Origin: Candidatus Uhrbacteria bacterium
GTDB taxonomy: Bacteria > Patescibacteriota > Patescibacteriia > 2-12-FULL-60-25
NCBI GenBank assembly: GCA_020850575.1
Contig: JADZEJ010000006.1
Span: forward strand, 1-64,000
Length of the DNA stretch: 64,000 nucleotides
Direction: 5' to 3'
How positions within the stretch are numbered: the first letter of the stretch is position 1; each line of letters starts with the position of its first letter. Below the pieces are notes generated by a model. That model was not told where the DNA came from. It saw nothing but the letters and a program-made list of their open reading frames with translations, and ran no database searches. Made by a program: the position numbers and the translations under genes. Of the stretch, positions 16,859 through 26,154 are shown piece after piece.

Positions 16859-17494
16859 TCAAGCCCCTATCGCTAATGCAAAACCATAAACCTTTGAAAC
16901 GCCTCCCTCTCGCAATACCCGAGCTGCTTCATTCATACTGGCGCCAGTGGTCGTAACATCATCGACTAACACAATCGCATCCGGTAGCTGTCTTAATCGT
17001 AAACGATACACATCTTGTACGTTCACCTGACGTAGCGCAGGATCTTCAAGCGTAACCTGCGCTCTACGTGAATCACATCGAATCAACGCATCTAAAAGTA
17101 CCCCTTTCTCGTGTAAAAAAGGTGAAATCGTTTTTGCGATGAGTTCAGCTTGATCAAATCCTCTTTCACGTTCACGATACTTATCAGTCGGAAGATGTTG
17201 AATAGCGATATTAGCATGTTCCATCCATGGTAATACAACTTCTTGCAGTCTTTTCTCTACAAAAAATTCAAGATACGGTAACAAACAAATTCCATTTTGA
17301 TATTTCAATCCATGAACAACTGCTCGTAAAGTAGGATCATGATACATCCCTAATGCTACAAATCCATCCAATCCGATGACGTCATGCGCTCTCGGTACTT
17401 CAACTGAATCTTGGCATGTTGAACACCACCATTTTCCAAATTTCCCGCAAGAAACGCAAAATGGTGGAAACAAAACATCTAAAAAACTGTTCAT
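16859..17494 (-). CDS. comF: ComF family phosphoribosyltransferase-like protein
   Basis: 211 residues. N-terminal zinc-finger-like Cys pattern (CVSCGKFGKWWCSTC) followed by a PRTase domain with the PRPP-binding IVLVDDVTTTGAS near residue 180. ComF is needed for DNA uptake in naturally competent bacteria, where it works with DprA; dprA is also present in this window. Its start overlaps the stop of the upstream gene by 1 bp (TAATG), so it is the last gene of the secretion-like operon. Confidence 0.92.
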   Translation of the reverse strand: MNSFLDVLFPPFCVSCGKFGKWWCSTCQDSVEVPRAHDVIGLDGFVALGMYHDPTLRAVVHGLKYQNGICLLPYLEFFVEKRLQEVVLPWMEHANIAIQHLPTDKYRERERGFDQAELIAKTISPFLHEKGVLLDALIRCDSRRAQVTLEDPALRQVNVQDVYRLRLRQLPDAIVLVDDVTTTGASMNEAARVLREGGVSKVYGFALAIGA

Positions 17495-18102
17495 TAAAGT
17501 TGTAAATCGGAAACATCAACTGAATCAATCAAGAAATTTCCATCTTCTTGTTTTGTGTAATACCAAACAAGTTTTTTTGCATACTGTTTTCCATTGTCCT
17601 CACGCAAGAAGACCTGCACCGTGACAGAAATTTTAGACTGTGACCATAGAGCTTCTGCTTCGAGCTTCGAAGAAACCGCGCGTGCTGAGACCCCATATGC
17701 AGTTCCACTCATCGGATGAGCGGATTGCATCTTTTGTTGCTCTGAACGCAACCAATTTTTTCCATTTTGCGTAAAATCTTCTGCTACATCTGAATATCCT
17801 GTAAAACCATCGCTATTAGAACCAGAATAAACACGTTCCGTAACCGTCATCGATTTCGTCACAAGCATCTGTAACTTCGCGGAATCATCTACGACAAGTT
17901 CTGAAATTGTAGAACTTGGCGCTTGACCAGGAGGTGGACGCTGTTTCGTTTTCGGTAAGATAGGAGTCGTATTAGACGGTAATTCTGGCGGTTGAGTAAC
18001 GTAACGATCTTCGAGGATCGGCGATAAAAAGAAATACAAGCCAAGACCGAAAAGAAAAAAAACGATAACACCTAGTAAAATGAGTTTAGTGCGTTTTTGC
18101 AT
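17494..18102 (-). CDS. Anchored protein, possible VirB8/NTF2-like domain
   Basis: 202 residues: short basic N-terminus, one membrane helix (about 8-30), a Pro-rich linker, then a soluble domain of about 130 residues outside. The end reads KISVTVQVFLREDNGKQYAKK then LVWYYTKQEDGNFLIDSVDV, the alternating pattern expected for an NTF2-like fold as in VirB8/TcpC of type IV secretion. Position in a VirB4/PrgI locus fits this. No specific family is certain. Confidence 0.55.
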   Translation of the reverse strand: MQKRTKLILLGVIVFFLFGLGLYFFLSPILEDRYVTQPPELPSNTTPILPKTKQRPPPGQAPSSTISELVVDDSAKLQMLVTKSMTVTERVYSGSNSDGFTGYSDVAEDFTQNGKNWLRSEQQKMQSAHPMSGTAYGVSARAVSSKLEAEALWSQSKISVTVQVFLREDNGKQYAKKLVWYYTKQEDGNFLIDSVDVSDLQL

Positions 18103-18120
18103 ATATCAAGTCATTAATAT

Positions 18121-20013
18121 TCATTTTCCCTGGGATTGTTGAAATTCTTTCTTCTCTTGTTCTATCTTTAGGAGCTGGTTCGGGTCGGTTGTCACTATTT
18201 GATCTTCAGTATATGAAGCGACGATTTGAATAGCAGCATGTTTTTGACCGGCAAAGAAAATACCTTCACCTCGACCAGATTCGAGCAATAAATATTTTTC
18301 ACTCTGTGTAAGTAAAAAAACACGAGCAATTAAATCAATTGAAGCGGGAGACTGTTTTAGAAGCAATTGCATTGATGAATTGGTCACAATCGCTTGTCCA
18401 TAAGGTGATGTTAAAAAGTCATTCACATCTTGAGTAATTGTAGTAATTCCTAAGAAATACTTACGACAACGTTTCACTAATGCAAAAACAAATTTTGCGG
18501 AATCTTCATTCTGCATAAGCCACCAAGCTTCATCAATACAAAGAACTCGTTTCTTACGCTCGCTACGAACCACATTCCAAATATAATTTACGATTGTATA
18601 AATAGCGATCGGACGTAGTTCGTCTTCCAAGTCACGGACAGAAAACACGACAAGCTGATTATTCATGCGGACTGTTGTGGGTGAATTGATCAAACCTGAA
18701 AATGTACCCTCGGTAAATTTCTTTAAACGTAATACCAAATCTCCAGTTCCTTCCATGCCTTCTAAAATATCTTGAAAATCTTGCATGATTGGCGGCTCTG
18801 CTTTAGACAAATCAACGCCTGGAACAATATCTTTCTTTGCATATGTTTCCAATAAAGCACGATCTAAAATCGAGTCTTCTGCCACGGTAAGTTTACCTAA
18901 CATTAAACGCAACAAGCCCTTTGTGGTGATTACAGCGCTTCGAATAATATCTTCTGAACTCACCGATTCTCCTGTCGGTCGCGGTAAATCAAATGGATTG
19001 ATTTTTGCCTGTGAAGCTAATGAAATGTTAATAAAAGTTCCGCCAACAGCGTCTGATAAATGTTTATATTCCATTTCAGGGTCAATAACGATAACATCCG
19101 TTCCAAGCATCATCGAACGTAAAATTTCTAATTTTACCGCATATGATTTACCGGCACCTGACGTCGCAAAAACCACCGCATTCGCATTCTGCAATGAAAA
19201 TCGATCGAAAATAATCAAAGAGTTATTATGTCTATTGATACCGTACAAAATACCATTATCACTTGTTAGTTCGGCTGAAGTAAAAGGAAACGAAGAAGCC
19301 AATGGCGAGGTGCTCATGTTAAACGTAATCATGAGTTCATCGTTTCCAACTGGCAATGTCGAGTTGAATCCTTGTTCCGCTTGAAAGTATGCACGTTTTG
19401 TATAAATCAACATTGAACCAAACGTGGACTCAACCGTACTCGATAACCGTTCCAACTCCTCTAAAGAAGTAGAATAAAACGTGCAGTAAAAAGCGAATTG
19501 AAAAAAATGTTCGATGCCTTGCGTCAAATCATCACGCAATTGCTCAATATCACGCAATGCCGTTTCAGAAATTGGATCACGCGGTTTTCCACTTTCTGAG
19601 TCTGTCGTAATTTGCGATTCTAAAATACCGACTTTTTTCTTTAGTTGTTTCAAAATAACATCCGCTTTTATCGGATAAAAGAACATTGAAATATCCATCT
19701 GCGCATTCAAGTTAATGATTGGCGATGCCCAACCAACGGTCACATATCGAGGGTAGGTAATAATAAACAATGTACGCACCCACACATCGCCCAAACGCAC
19801 AAAACTTGGCTCGATTTTCATCGAACTTGGCGCAATCAAATCTTTGATACTGGTAACCCCTTTACGATAAATTCGTTCCTCTTCAAGTGCGCTATGCTCT
19901 TCTTCTTGACGACGTTTTTGCTCTTCTTTTGAAGGCCCCCGTTTAATTCCAACTCCACCGGCTGTAAGAGCGCTTGGGTCAAATCCTTTATTTTCTTGAG
20001 TTTGAAATGCCAT
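18121..20013 (-). CDS. VirB4/TraC-type secretion ATPase
   Basis: 630 residues. A cytoplasmic ATPase that powers assembly or transport in a type IV secretion-like machine. The motor domain has Walker A TSGAGKSY (about residue 285) and Walker B KRVLCIDEAWWLM; the intervening VIVIDPEMEYKHL and YFLGITTITQDVNDFL are typical VirB4 motifs. The N-terminal part is low in similarity to canonical VirB4. It lies 5 bp downstream of a gene encoding a VirB4 N-terminal-like protein, as if the subunit were in two pieces. Confidence 0.9.
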   Translation of the reverse strand: MAFQTQENKGFDPSALTAGGVGIKRGPSKEEQKRRQEEEHSALEEERIYRKGVTSIKDLIAPSSMKIEPSFVRLGDVWVRTLFIITYPRYVTVGWASPIINLNAQMDISMFFYPIKADVILKQLKKKVGILESQITTDSESGKPRDPISETALRDIEQLRDDLTQGIEHFFQFAFYCTFYSTSLEELERLSSTVESTFGSMLIYTKRAYFQAEQGFNSTLPVGNDELMITFNMSTSPLASSFPFTSAELTSDNGILYGINRHNNSLIIFDRFSLQNANAVVFATSGAGKSYAVKLEILRSMMLGTDVIVIDPEMEYKHLSDAVGGTFINISLASQAKINPFDLPRPTGESVSSEDIIRSAVITTKGLLRLMLGKLTVAEDSILDRALLETYAKKDIVPGVDLSKAEPPIMQDFQDILEGMEGTGDLVLRLKKFTEGTFSGLINSPTTVRMNNQLVVFSVRDLEDELRPIAIYTIVNYIWNVVRSERKKRVLCIDEAWWLMQNEDSAKFVFALVKRCRKYFLGITTITQDVNDFLTSPYGQAIVTNSSMQLLLKQSPASIDLIARVFLLTQSEKYLLLESGRGEGIFFAGQKHAAIQIVASYTEDQIVTTDPNQLLKIEQEKKEFQQSQGK

Positions 20014-20018
20014 AATAG

Positions 20019-20708
20019 TTAGCCTTCAACTTGAAGTTTACGAGTATCAATCATGCGCTGACTTTCAAATAAATCTGGATTATACACCGTATAATACAAC
20101 TCAATCAGCGACTGTGTATCCAACATAGCCGCATTCAATGACATTGACTGTAATCCTCCCATAACTGCATTTACGCGTAACATAAGTGACTCTTTATCCT
20201 TCCGAAATTTTTCCTCTGATAAACGAATTGCGATAACGGGAGTTAATATCTCACTTATTCTTTGAAAAAAACCTTTTTGTTTATCCGTAGTCGGATCCAA
20301 CGGAACGGTTACAAAAAACTTTTTTTGCATAATTTCACCCAAGCTCACCAATTGTTTAACGTATTCACGATAATCTCCTATTTGACGACGTAATAAATCA
20401 TTTGCTTGCAATTTTTCTTGTTCATTTAGTTTTCGAATATATTCATCGATATTCATACGACGCGATTGAATGACGATTTGAATTGGAAAATCCAAAGAGT
20501 TCAAAAATTGCATGTACGCTTGAACAATTGCATTTTGTTCATCGACGCTTTTCAAAGAAAAATTAACGGAAGAAACTAAAAGAACTGCGCGTATCGTCCC
20601 GTCTTTCATAATCACCAAATCCTCTTTAATTTCAGCGATATCAAGATAGCGCTGCGAGGGTACGCCTTTTTTAGCACCGGCTAATTTATTGCTTTGCATA
20701 GTATTCAA
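20019..20708 (-). CDS. VirB4 N-terminal/TraC-like protein
   Basis: 229 residues, no membrane segment. IAEIKEDLVIMKDGTIRAVL, VNFSLKSVDEQ and FPIQIVIQSRRMNIDEYIRK look like the N-terminal domain of TraC/VirB4, without an ATPase core. The ATP-binding part is encoded by the next gene. Start overlaps the prgI stop by 4 bp (ATGA-type), which indicates translational coupling. Confidence 0.75.
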   Translation of the reverse strand: MNTMQSNKLAGAKKGVPSQRYLDIAEIKEDLVIMKDGTIRAVLLVSSVNFSLKSVDEQNAIVQAYMQFLNSLDFPIQIVIQSRRMNIDEYIRKLNEQEKLQANDLLRRQIGDYREYVKQLVSLGEIMQKKFFVTVPLDPTTDKQKGFFQRISEILTPVIAIRLSEEKFRKDKESLMLRVNAVMGGLQSMSLNAAMLDTQSLIELYYTVYNPDLFESQRMIDTRKLQVEG

Positions 20709-21148
20709 AAATTCTCATCTTCTGGACGATAAACACCTCCAGTATTCACAACTAATGTCAGATCACGTAATTTACTATTTTCAGGAAGTGGTTTTTGTTT
20801 TGAAACAACGGTAGGTGCAATGACATCTTCACGTTTTATCCAAGCTCGTAATTCAGCATCGGTTGGACGTTTGTCCCAATTACGTAAACTTGGTCGTAAA
20901 GCCGTTTGTAATGCATTCAAAAAAAACACATGAAAAGGTTGTCCGTTAATTTTTAAAAATCCAAAAGTTCCACCAATACCAATAACTAATATAGTAACAA
21001 ATAAAAAAGGAATAAAAGCTAATAAGCGAAACGCGATAAAAACTAAAAAGAAAGAAACCAACATAATTAAAAATTGTCGTACCGTAATTGGTCCAAGGAT
21101 CTGATCCTCTTTGTCAATAAACTGAGGTACGATAAATTTATCTGGCAT
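20705..21148 (-). CDS. PrgI family protein (VirB3-like)
   Basis: 147 residues with two membrane helices (about 25-70) after a conserved opening FIVPQFIDKEDQILGPITVR. These features define the PrgI/VirB3-like family of type IV secretion systems, usually next to VirB4 as here. The C-terminal tail is cytoplasmic and Lys/Pro-rich. It starts 1 bp after the stop of the 600-residue protein gene. Confidence 0.85.
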   Translation of the reverse strand: MPDKFIVPQFIDKEDQILGPITVRQFLIMLVSFFLVFIAFRLLAFIPFLFVTILVIGIGGTFGFLKINGQPFHVFFLNALQTALRPSLRNWDKRPTDAELRAWIKREDVIAPTVVSKQKPLPENSKLRDLTLVVNTGGVYRPEDENF

Positions 21149-21149
21149 A

Positions 21150-22952
21150 TTAGAAGTGTAGCTTACTATTCAATGTAAGGATAGCCGAAATCTCGGATGA
21201 AGAAAGTGTGTTCTCACCTTTTGCACGTTTTTCATCGGCTAAACTCGCTACCTGTTTGCCTGTTTTAAATGATTCAGCCACTAATGACATATACGATCCT
21301 TGCAAAGGAGAAGATTGAAAAGCTTTAATACCCTCAATTCGTCTTTCAAATGTTTCTTGCCCTAAAGTTTCGATTTTCTGCAAAATCTTTTGAACTGCTT
21401 CTTCAGGCGTTTTTGCCATGCGTCTAAATTCTACTAAAGACAATTCCGCCAACTCTCCCACTAAACCAATCAATCTTGGACCAGAGTTATTGACACCAAT
21501 GTTCGAAACGGGAGGCGGTATTACTCCATCCATCCGTGGTTTCATTGGTGCCGTCGCAGTTGATACTTTCACTTCTGGGCGAGCGGCAACCTCAACTGCC
21601 GCTGCCTGTGCAACAAATTGAGCTGCTCCTGCAGCAACCGCTGGAACCATTGGACCAAAACGTTTGTGTTCCAAGTGTTGTTCTTTTATGTCAACAGCCG
21701 AAGTTGGCGCATTTGACTGTACTACAGACTTACTCAAACCAGTCTCAAATTGTTTTTTAAATAATTCTGTCGCTTTAGTCTTACGTTCTTCTTCTTGTTT
21801 TTTTGCTAAAACCTTTTCTTCATACCATTTTGCATGTTCTTCTTTTTCCCTTATTTTTCTTTCTTCTATTTTTTGACGTTGTATGACCATTTGCTCTTCA
21901 AGCTTCTTCTTCTCGTCATTCATTATCGAAGTATGCGACTCTCTATAACTGGCTTCAACAACTTCAATAGCTTCATTCGCCTGATCAACAGTCATGCCAA
22001 CACCGCCTACTTTACTATCACGTAATAAAATTTGACGAAGTTCTAAAGAATTTCTCACATCACGTAAACGTGAAGAAATCGCGTGATTCATACGACGTAA
22101 CAAATACTCATCTGATGGTTTATCAACAATTTTTGATAATACATCCTGAACCGTTTTCTCTAAAACCGTTGGCGGTACCAAGGATTGACTTTTTAATTTT
22201 TGTTTAATTGCCGTAATTTCAGGATCATCAGTATCTTGAACGTGGTCTACTTGTTGCGTTTCAGTTTCTGAAATAGTTTGTTCTTTTTGCGCCTCTTTAT
22301 TAAGCCAATCCGAGTAGTCAGATTCTGACATAATATCAACCGTTTGCAACAAATCATTCAAAGCTCCTATCGTCGCATTAGCTTGGTTTGCATCCAATCC
22401 GATTCCACCGTAATCCTGTGAACGCATCAGCGCTTCTCTAATTTGTGCGTCAACGCGAACTCCTTTTATTTTACTCACAATTAAATCACGCAAACGCTCA
22501 CGTAATTGTGCTCCCATGATCGAAAACCCTGCTTTCTGTGCTAACTCAGTCGCAGCTGATGAATAGGTCAATGGTTTTAATAAAACACGTTCCATCGACC
22601 AACCGCCCGTTCCAATCTGTTGTTCCGACAGCCAAAAACTCAATTCATTCGCAAAAAGATCGCGTATCGGCCAAAATTCCAAACGAATCACATCACTAAT
22701 AAAATCCTTCCACGTAAGTTCAGTAACAATATCCGGATAAACGATTTTTTTAATTTCATCTATCCCATTTTTCAAAGAAATATCATTAAAAATGATATCC
22801 ATGATCGTATCTCCGATATGTTCTATTTTATCGGAAGGGATTTGATATTTTTTTGCTAATTCAAGATCGGCTTCTGAAAATTCTTTAGAAAACAAAAAAC
22901 GTCGCAAGCCTACAGGCATGTCCGAAAAACTGTTAAAGGACGAACGTGGCAT
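21150..22952 (-). CDS. Large cytoplasmic protein with two repeat units, T4SS locus
   Basis: 600 residues, no signal peptide or membrane helix; unknown function. Two related units are visible: about 155-192 (QIREALMRSQDYGGIGLDAN then QAN) and about 289-328 (LELRQILLRDSKVGGVGMTV then DQAN), sharing R-x2-L-x-R, GG(I/V)G and QAN. Between and after them is a Lys/Glu-rich coiled coil (about 340-400), then an Ala/Pro-rich linker and a C-terminal helical part. Position among VirB4, PrgI and TrbL-like genes suggests a role in the same apparatus. Confidence 0.75.
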   Translation of the reverse strand: MPRSSFNSFSDMPVGLRRFLFSKEFSEADLELAKKYQIPSDKIEHIGDTIMDIIFNDISLKNGIDEIKKIVYPDIVTELTWKDFISDVIRLEFWPIRDLFANELSFWLSEQQIGTGGWSMERVLLKPLTYSSAATELAQKAGFSIMGAQLRERLRDLIVSKIKGVRVDAQIREALMRSQDYGGIGLDANQANATIGALNDLLQTVDIMSESDYSDWLNKEAQKEQTISETETQQVDHVQDTDDPEITAIKQKLKSQSLVPPTVLEKTVQDVLSKIVDKPSDEYLLRRMNHAISSRLRDVRNSLELRQILLRDSKVGGVGMTVDQANEAIEVVEASYRESHTSIMNDEKKKLEEQMVIQRQKIEERKIREKEEHAKWYEEKVLAKKQEEERKTKATELFKKQFETGLSKSVVQSNAPTSAVDIKEQHLEHKRFGPMVPAVAAGAAQFVAQAAAVEVAARPEVKVSTATAPMKPRMDGVIPPPVSNIGVNNSGPRLIGLVGELAELSLVEFRRMAKTPEEAVQKILQKIETLGQETFERRIEGIKAFQSSPLQGSYMSLVAESFKTGKQVASLADEKRAKGENTLSSSEISAILTLNSKLHF

Positions 22953-22961
22953 ACGAAAATG

Positions 22962-25900
22962 TTATTTCTTTACGGTCCTACCACTAGCAATGCCTTTTAA
23001 GGCTTTATCCGTACTTTCTAATAATGCGTCTTGAAACTTAATAGCTTCTGCTTCGTATGAACTTCTATCAGCAGATGATTTACCACGCGCTGAATCAGCA
23101 GTTGAAACTATTTCCTTCAAGCGCACTTCTATCTCTTTTTGTTGTTGACCGCTAGCGCTGTTATATGCAGTTTTAAATGCATCGACACCATGTGGAGTTG
23201 ATATATTTAATGTTAACGAAGAAGCAATCTTTTCAGCCGCTCCTCCGCCTTGTCGTAACGCCTTCAGGTCTATATTCGCAATAAATTGTGCTGCTTGGAT
23301 TTTTCTATCACTATCGCCAGAAATAGCATCAGCAAAAGCTTTAGCGAACATTTCACCAATTGCAGCAGCCGTAGCGGCATCAGCATCACCATCTTCGGGA
23401 TAAAGCCCGACATCTCCCGTATTCACACCAGCAGCTTGCGCTTGATACATTTGAGAAATATGATCCGGTGTAAAACTGCGTCCACCTGCAGCCTCGCTCA
23501 TCGCCGGAGCTGCATTGGAAATAACCCTAACTTGAGGTTCAGACAGTGGCGATGAAAAACGTGACGCGCGAGAATCTCGACTTGTTTCAGTACCTCCAAA
23601 TGCTTTTGCAACATCAGATTTTTGATTAGCTGATAAATGAGAAGTCAAATCTGCAAAACCTTGAACAGAACCAATTGTTCCACTGCTTCCGGATTCTGGA
23701 GAAAAATTGGAAGAATACAAATTCACTGAACCAGGAGATTTTGGATTTGGTAATGAGGCTGATGAAACCTTAGTTCCGTCGGTACTGATGGCAGAAAACT
23801 TACGTTCAGCGTCAGCTGCAGCGATTTGTTGCGGGGTTGCTTTATCATGCATTGCAGCCATCTGAATTCTCGCAGAATCTTGGAAACCCTTATACTGTTC
23901 CAATTGTTCTGCATATCTACGTACTAATTTAGCAGCACTTCCGTTTCCAGAAGCAATACCCTTCCATGCAGCTGAGTCTCTATAACCGGCATTCAATTTT
24001 CCATCTTGCCCAATCAATCCCTTCCCTTTCATATATGACAGAAAAACGGCAGAGTCTCCAAAAGCATCTGCTTTAATTCCTTTCGGATCAATTCCAGGCA
24101 TCTCAGTAGCCATCTGCGAATAACTCATGAGCCCGGGATTCTTTAATTTTTCTTCTTTAATTTTATCTAAGGCATCTTCATCTCCCGTTGATTTTGCAAC
24201 ACTTTCATACGAATCTAGATACGATTTCCTCTGAGCAAGAACAAAAGCAGCCAATGACGATTTTTCATGCAAAGCCCTTTGATCCTGAGGCAGGTTTCCA
24301 GGAAGCTTAATTCTTGTTTTTATGTCATCACCTAACGCTTTTGCACCAAACTTTGACATAGCGAGATCAGAAAGCCGTGCCCTTGCATAATTGGGTTCAT
24401 AATTTTCAAAACCAGCCTTTTTTTTCAATCTATCAAAAATTCCACCTGATTTACTAATACCGCCCAATCGATCAAATTTATCTGCAGCTTGCAAACCTCT
24501 TGTTTTCGAATCTAATTTTTCAGCTGCTATTTTCCTTCGCTGTTCTTCTCTCAATCCTTTTTCTTGCAAAACCATCCCACCAAATGCTCCAGCGCCACTG
24601 CCACGCGCCAACGCACCAACTACACCACCTTTAGCCGCTTGTTGATTTGCAAAACGAGCCAATTTTTGAGAACCGGGAATAAATGAAGCCCCCTTCGCGG
24701 CAGCACGTGGCGCTTGTGGAACAGCTTTCGCCGCTTTCCATGCAACGCCTCCGCCTGAATTCAATTTTCCTGCCATACTGCCTAACATCGGATTAGCGGA
24801 TTTTGAAACCTCAACAGCTGTTTTTACTCCAAACAGCATAAAAGCGATTGACACAATAAAGTTCAACATGTTTTCAGGTTTTCCGATATCGGTAATCACG
24901 GCCTGCACCGCTTTTTCATCTTCCGCATTTGTACCAACTCCGCCCACATCCGCAAATGGACTCGGTTTTTCTTGAATAACTGCTAAGGCAAGCCAAAGAA
25001 AAAATGCGACAACCGGACCTCCAGTCAACCAAGCAGATAATTGTTGCCAAAATGATTTGACAGGCTGCAAAACAGCACCAATTTTTGTTGGAACCCCCAA
25101 AGCAAAAAAAGCCAAAGGCGATAAAATCAGTAATACCCACAAACCGACAATACGCGCAAGAAAATAAATCAACATGATAACCAATGTCGTTAATGCGATC
25201 GACATAATCCAAATACCAAAAACCAGTGCCACAATAATATTGCTCGTAGTCGCTAAACCTCCACCACTATTGGTGAGTGCCTGTGTATTTAAACTCAACA
25301 AACTTGGAACTTGAAACGCTTTAGCGAAATTTCCAAAGGCTGCATCTTTAAAACCAACCACAAAAGTCAACGTTATAACTTGTGAAAAATCAATCAAAAT
25401 ACCAACCAACGTTTTAGAAAAGTTAATCAATACGGCATACAATAATAGTTTTGGTAAATTATCCTTAAAATGAAAAGGTTTATACCCGATAATAGTACTG
25501 AAAGCGATCAACAATAACACCACGATAAAAAACATGTTACAAACATCGCGCACCAATGGCCAACCCAATTCTACCGGCTTAGCATTAACAAAATTATTGT
25601 ACTGAGCAACACGAATCACTAAATCTGTAATTAAAGTATTAACAAAAATAAGACCATAAATAACCAGATACAGTACAGTGGCAATCATCGTACCCAATAA
25701 ATTAAAAATATACGATGCACCATCTGCTAATGGACTCGTCAAAATTCCACCTCCATCACCACTGCTTGCACTAGGAGCTGCAGCAGCTGCAGGTGCACTA
25801 GGAGCTGCAGCTCCAGATGCACCGGTTGAACCAGAAGCTGGTGTTGTACCACCACTAGCACCTCCGGCTCCCGTAGAGTCCGCAATGATCATGGCTCGAA

Positions 25901-26039
25901 CAATAAATGGGATCAACCAACAAACAAAAGAGGTCCCAAAAACGGCACTTATTATTCCAAGACGGGATTCAATCTTATCTTTAGGAATAAACAACCGTTG
26001 TTTCAAAGCGGCACGAAAACGCAAAAGGGCTTGTCGCAT
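22962..26039 (-). CDS. TrbL/VirB6-like polytopic membrane protein
   Basis: 1025 residues. One N-terminal membrane helix, a low-complexity Ala/Gly/Pro/Ser segment (about 55-100), then about six or seven membrane helices up to residue 430, followed by a soluble tail of some 600 residues rich in Ala, Ser and Lys. This is the architecture of the channel-forming VirB6/TrbL component in CPR secretion-like loci. The tail has no recognised domain. It is the first gene of the minus-strand operon; a divergent LCP gene lies 115 bp away. Confidence 0.75.
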   Translation of the reverse strand: MRQALLRFRAALKQRLFIPKDKIESRLGIISAVFGTSFVCWLIPFIVRAMIIADSTGAGGASGGTTPASGSTGASGAAAPSAPAAAAAPSASSGDGGGILTSPLADGASYIFNLLGTMIATVLYLVIYGLIFVNTLITDLVIRVAQYNNFVNAKPVELGWPLVRDVCNMFFIVVLLLIAFSTIIGYKPFHFKDNLPKLLLYAVLINFSKTLVGILIDFSQVITLTFVVGFKDAAFGNFAKAFQVPSLLSLNTQALTNSGGGLATTSNIIVALVFGIWIMSIALTTLVIMLIYFLARIVGLWVLLILSPLAFFALGVPTKIGAVLQPVKSFWQQLSAWLTGGPVVAFFLWLALAVIQEKPSPFADVGGVGTNAEDEKAVQAVITDIGKPENMLNFIVSIAFMLFGVKTAVEVSKSANPMLGSMAGKLNSGGGVAWKAAKAVPQAPRAAAKGASFIPGSQKLARFANQQAAKGGVVGALARGSGAGAFGGMVLQEKGLREEQRRKIAAEKLDSKTRGLQAADKFDRLGGISKSGGIFDRLKKKAGFENYEPNYARARLSDLAMSKFGAKALGDDIKTRIKLPGNLPQDQRALHEKSSLAAFVLAQRKSYLDSYESVAKSTGDEDALDKIKEEKLKNPGLMSYSQMATEMPGIDPKGIKADAFGDSAVFLSYMKGKGLIGQDGKLNAGYRDSAAWKGIASGNGSAAKLVRRYAEQLEQYKGFQDSARIQMAAMHDKATPQQIAAADAERKFSAISTDGTKVSSASLPNPKSPGSVNLYSSNFSPESGSSGTIGSVQGFADLTSHLSANQKSDVAKAFGGTETSRDSRASRFSSPLSEPQVRVISNAAPAMSEAAGGRSFTPDHISQMYQAQAAGVNTGDVGLYPEDGDADAATAAAIGEMFAKAFADAISGDSDRKIQAAQFIANIDLKALRQGGGAAEKIASSLTLNISTPHGVDAFKTAYNSASGQQQKEIEVRLKEIVSTADSARGKSSADRSSYEAEAIKFQDALLESTDKALKGIASGRTVKK

Positions 26040-26154
26040 ACATTATTTAGAGTATATCACACAGCATAATTATCATCGCATTACGCACCCTCTCGCCAAA
26101 CAACCTTCTTCCTGCTAAACTGTCCGCAATTCGTTCTTCGTTTTTTTTCTAAAC

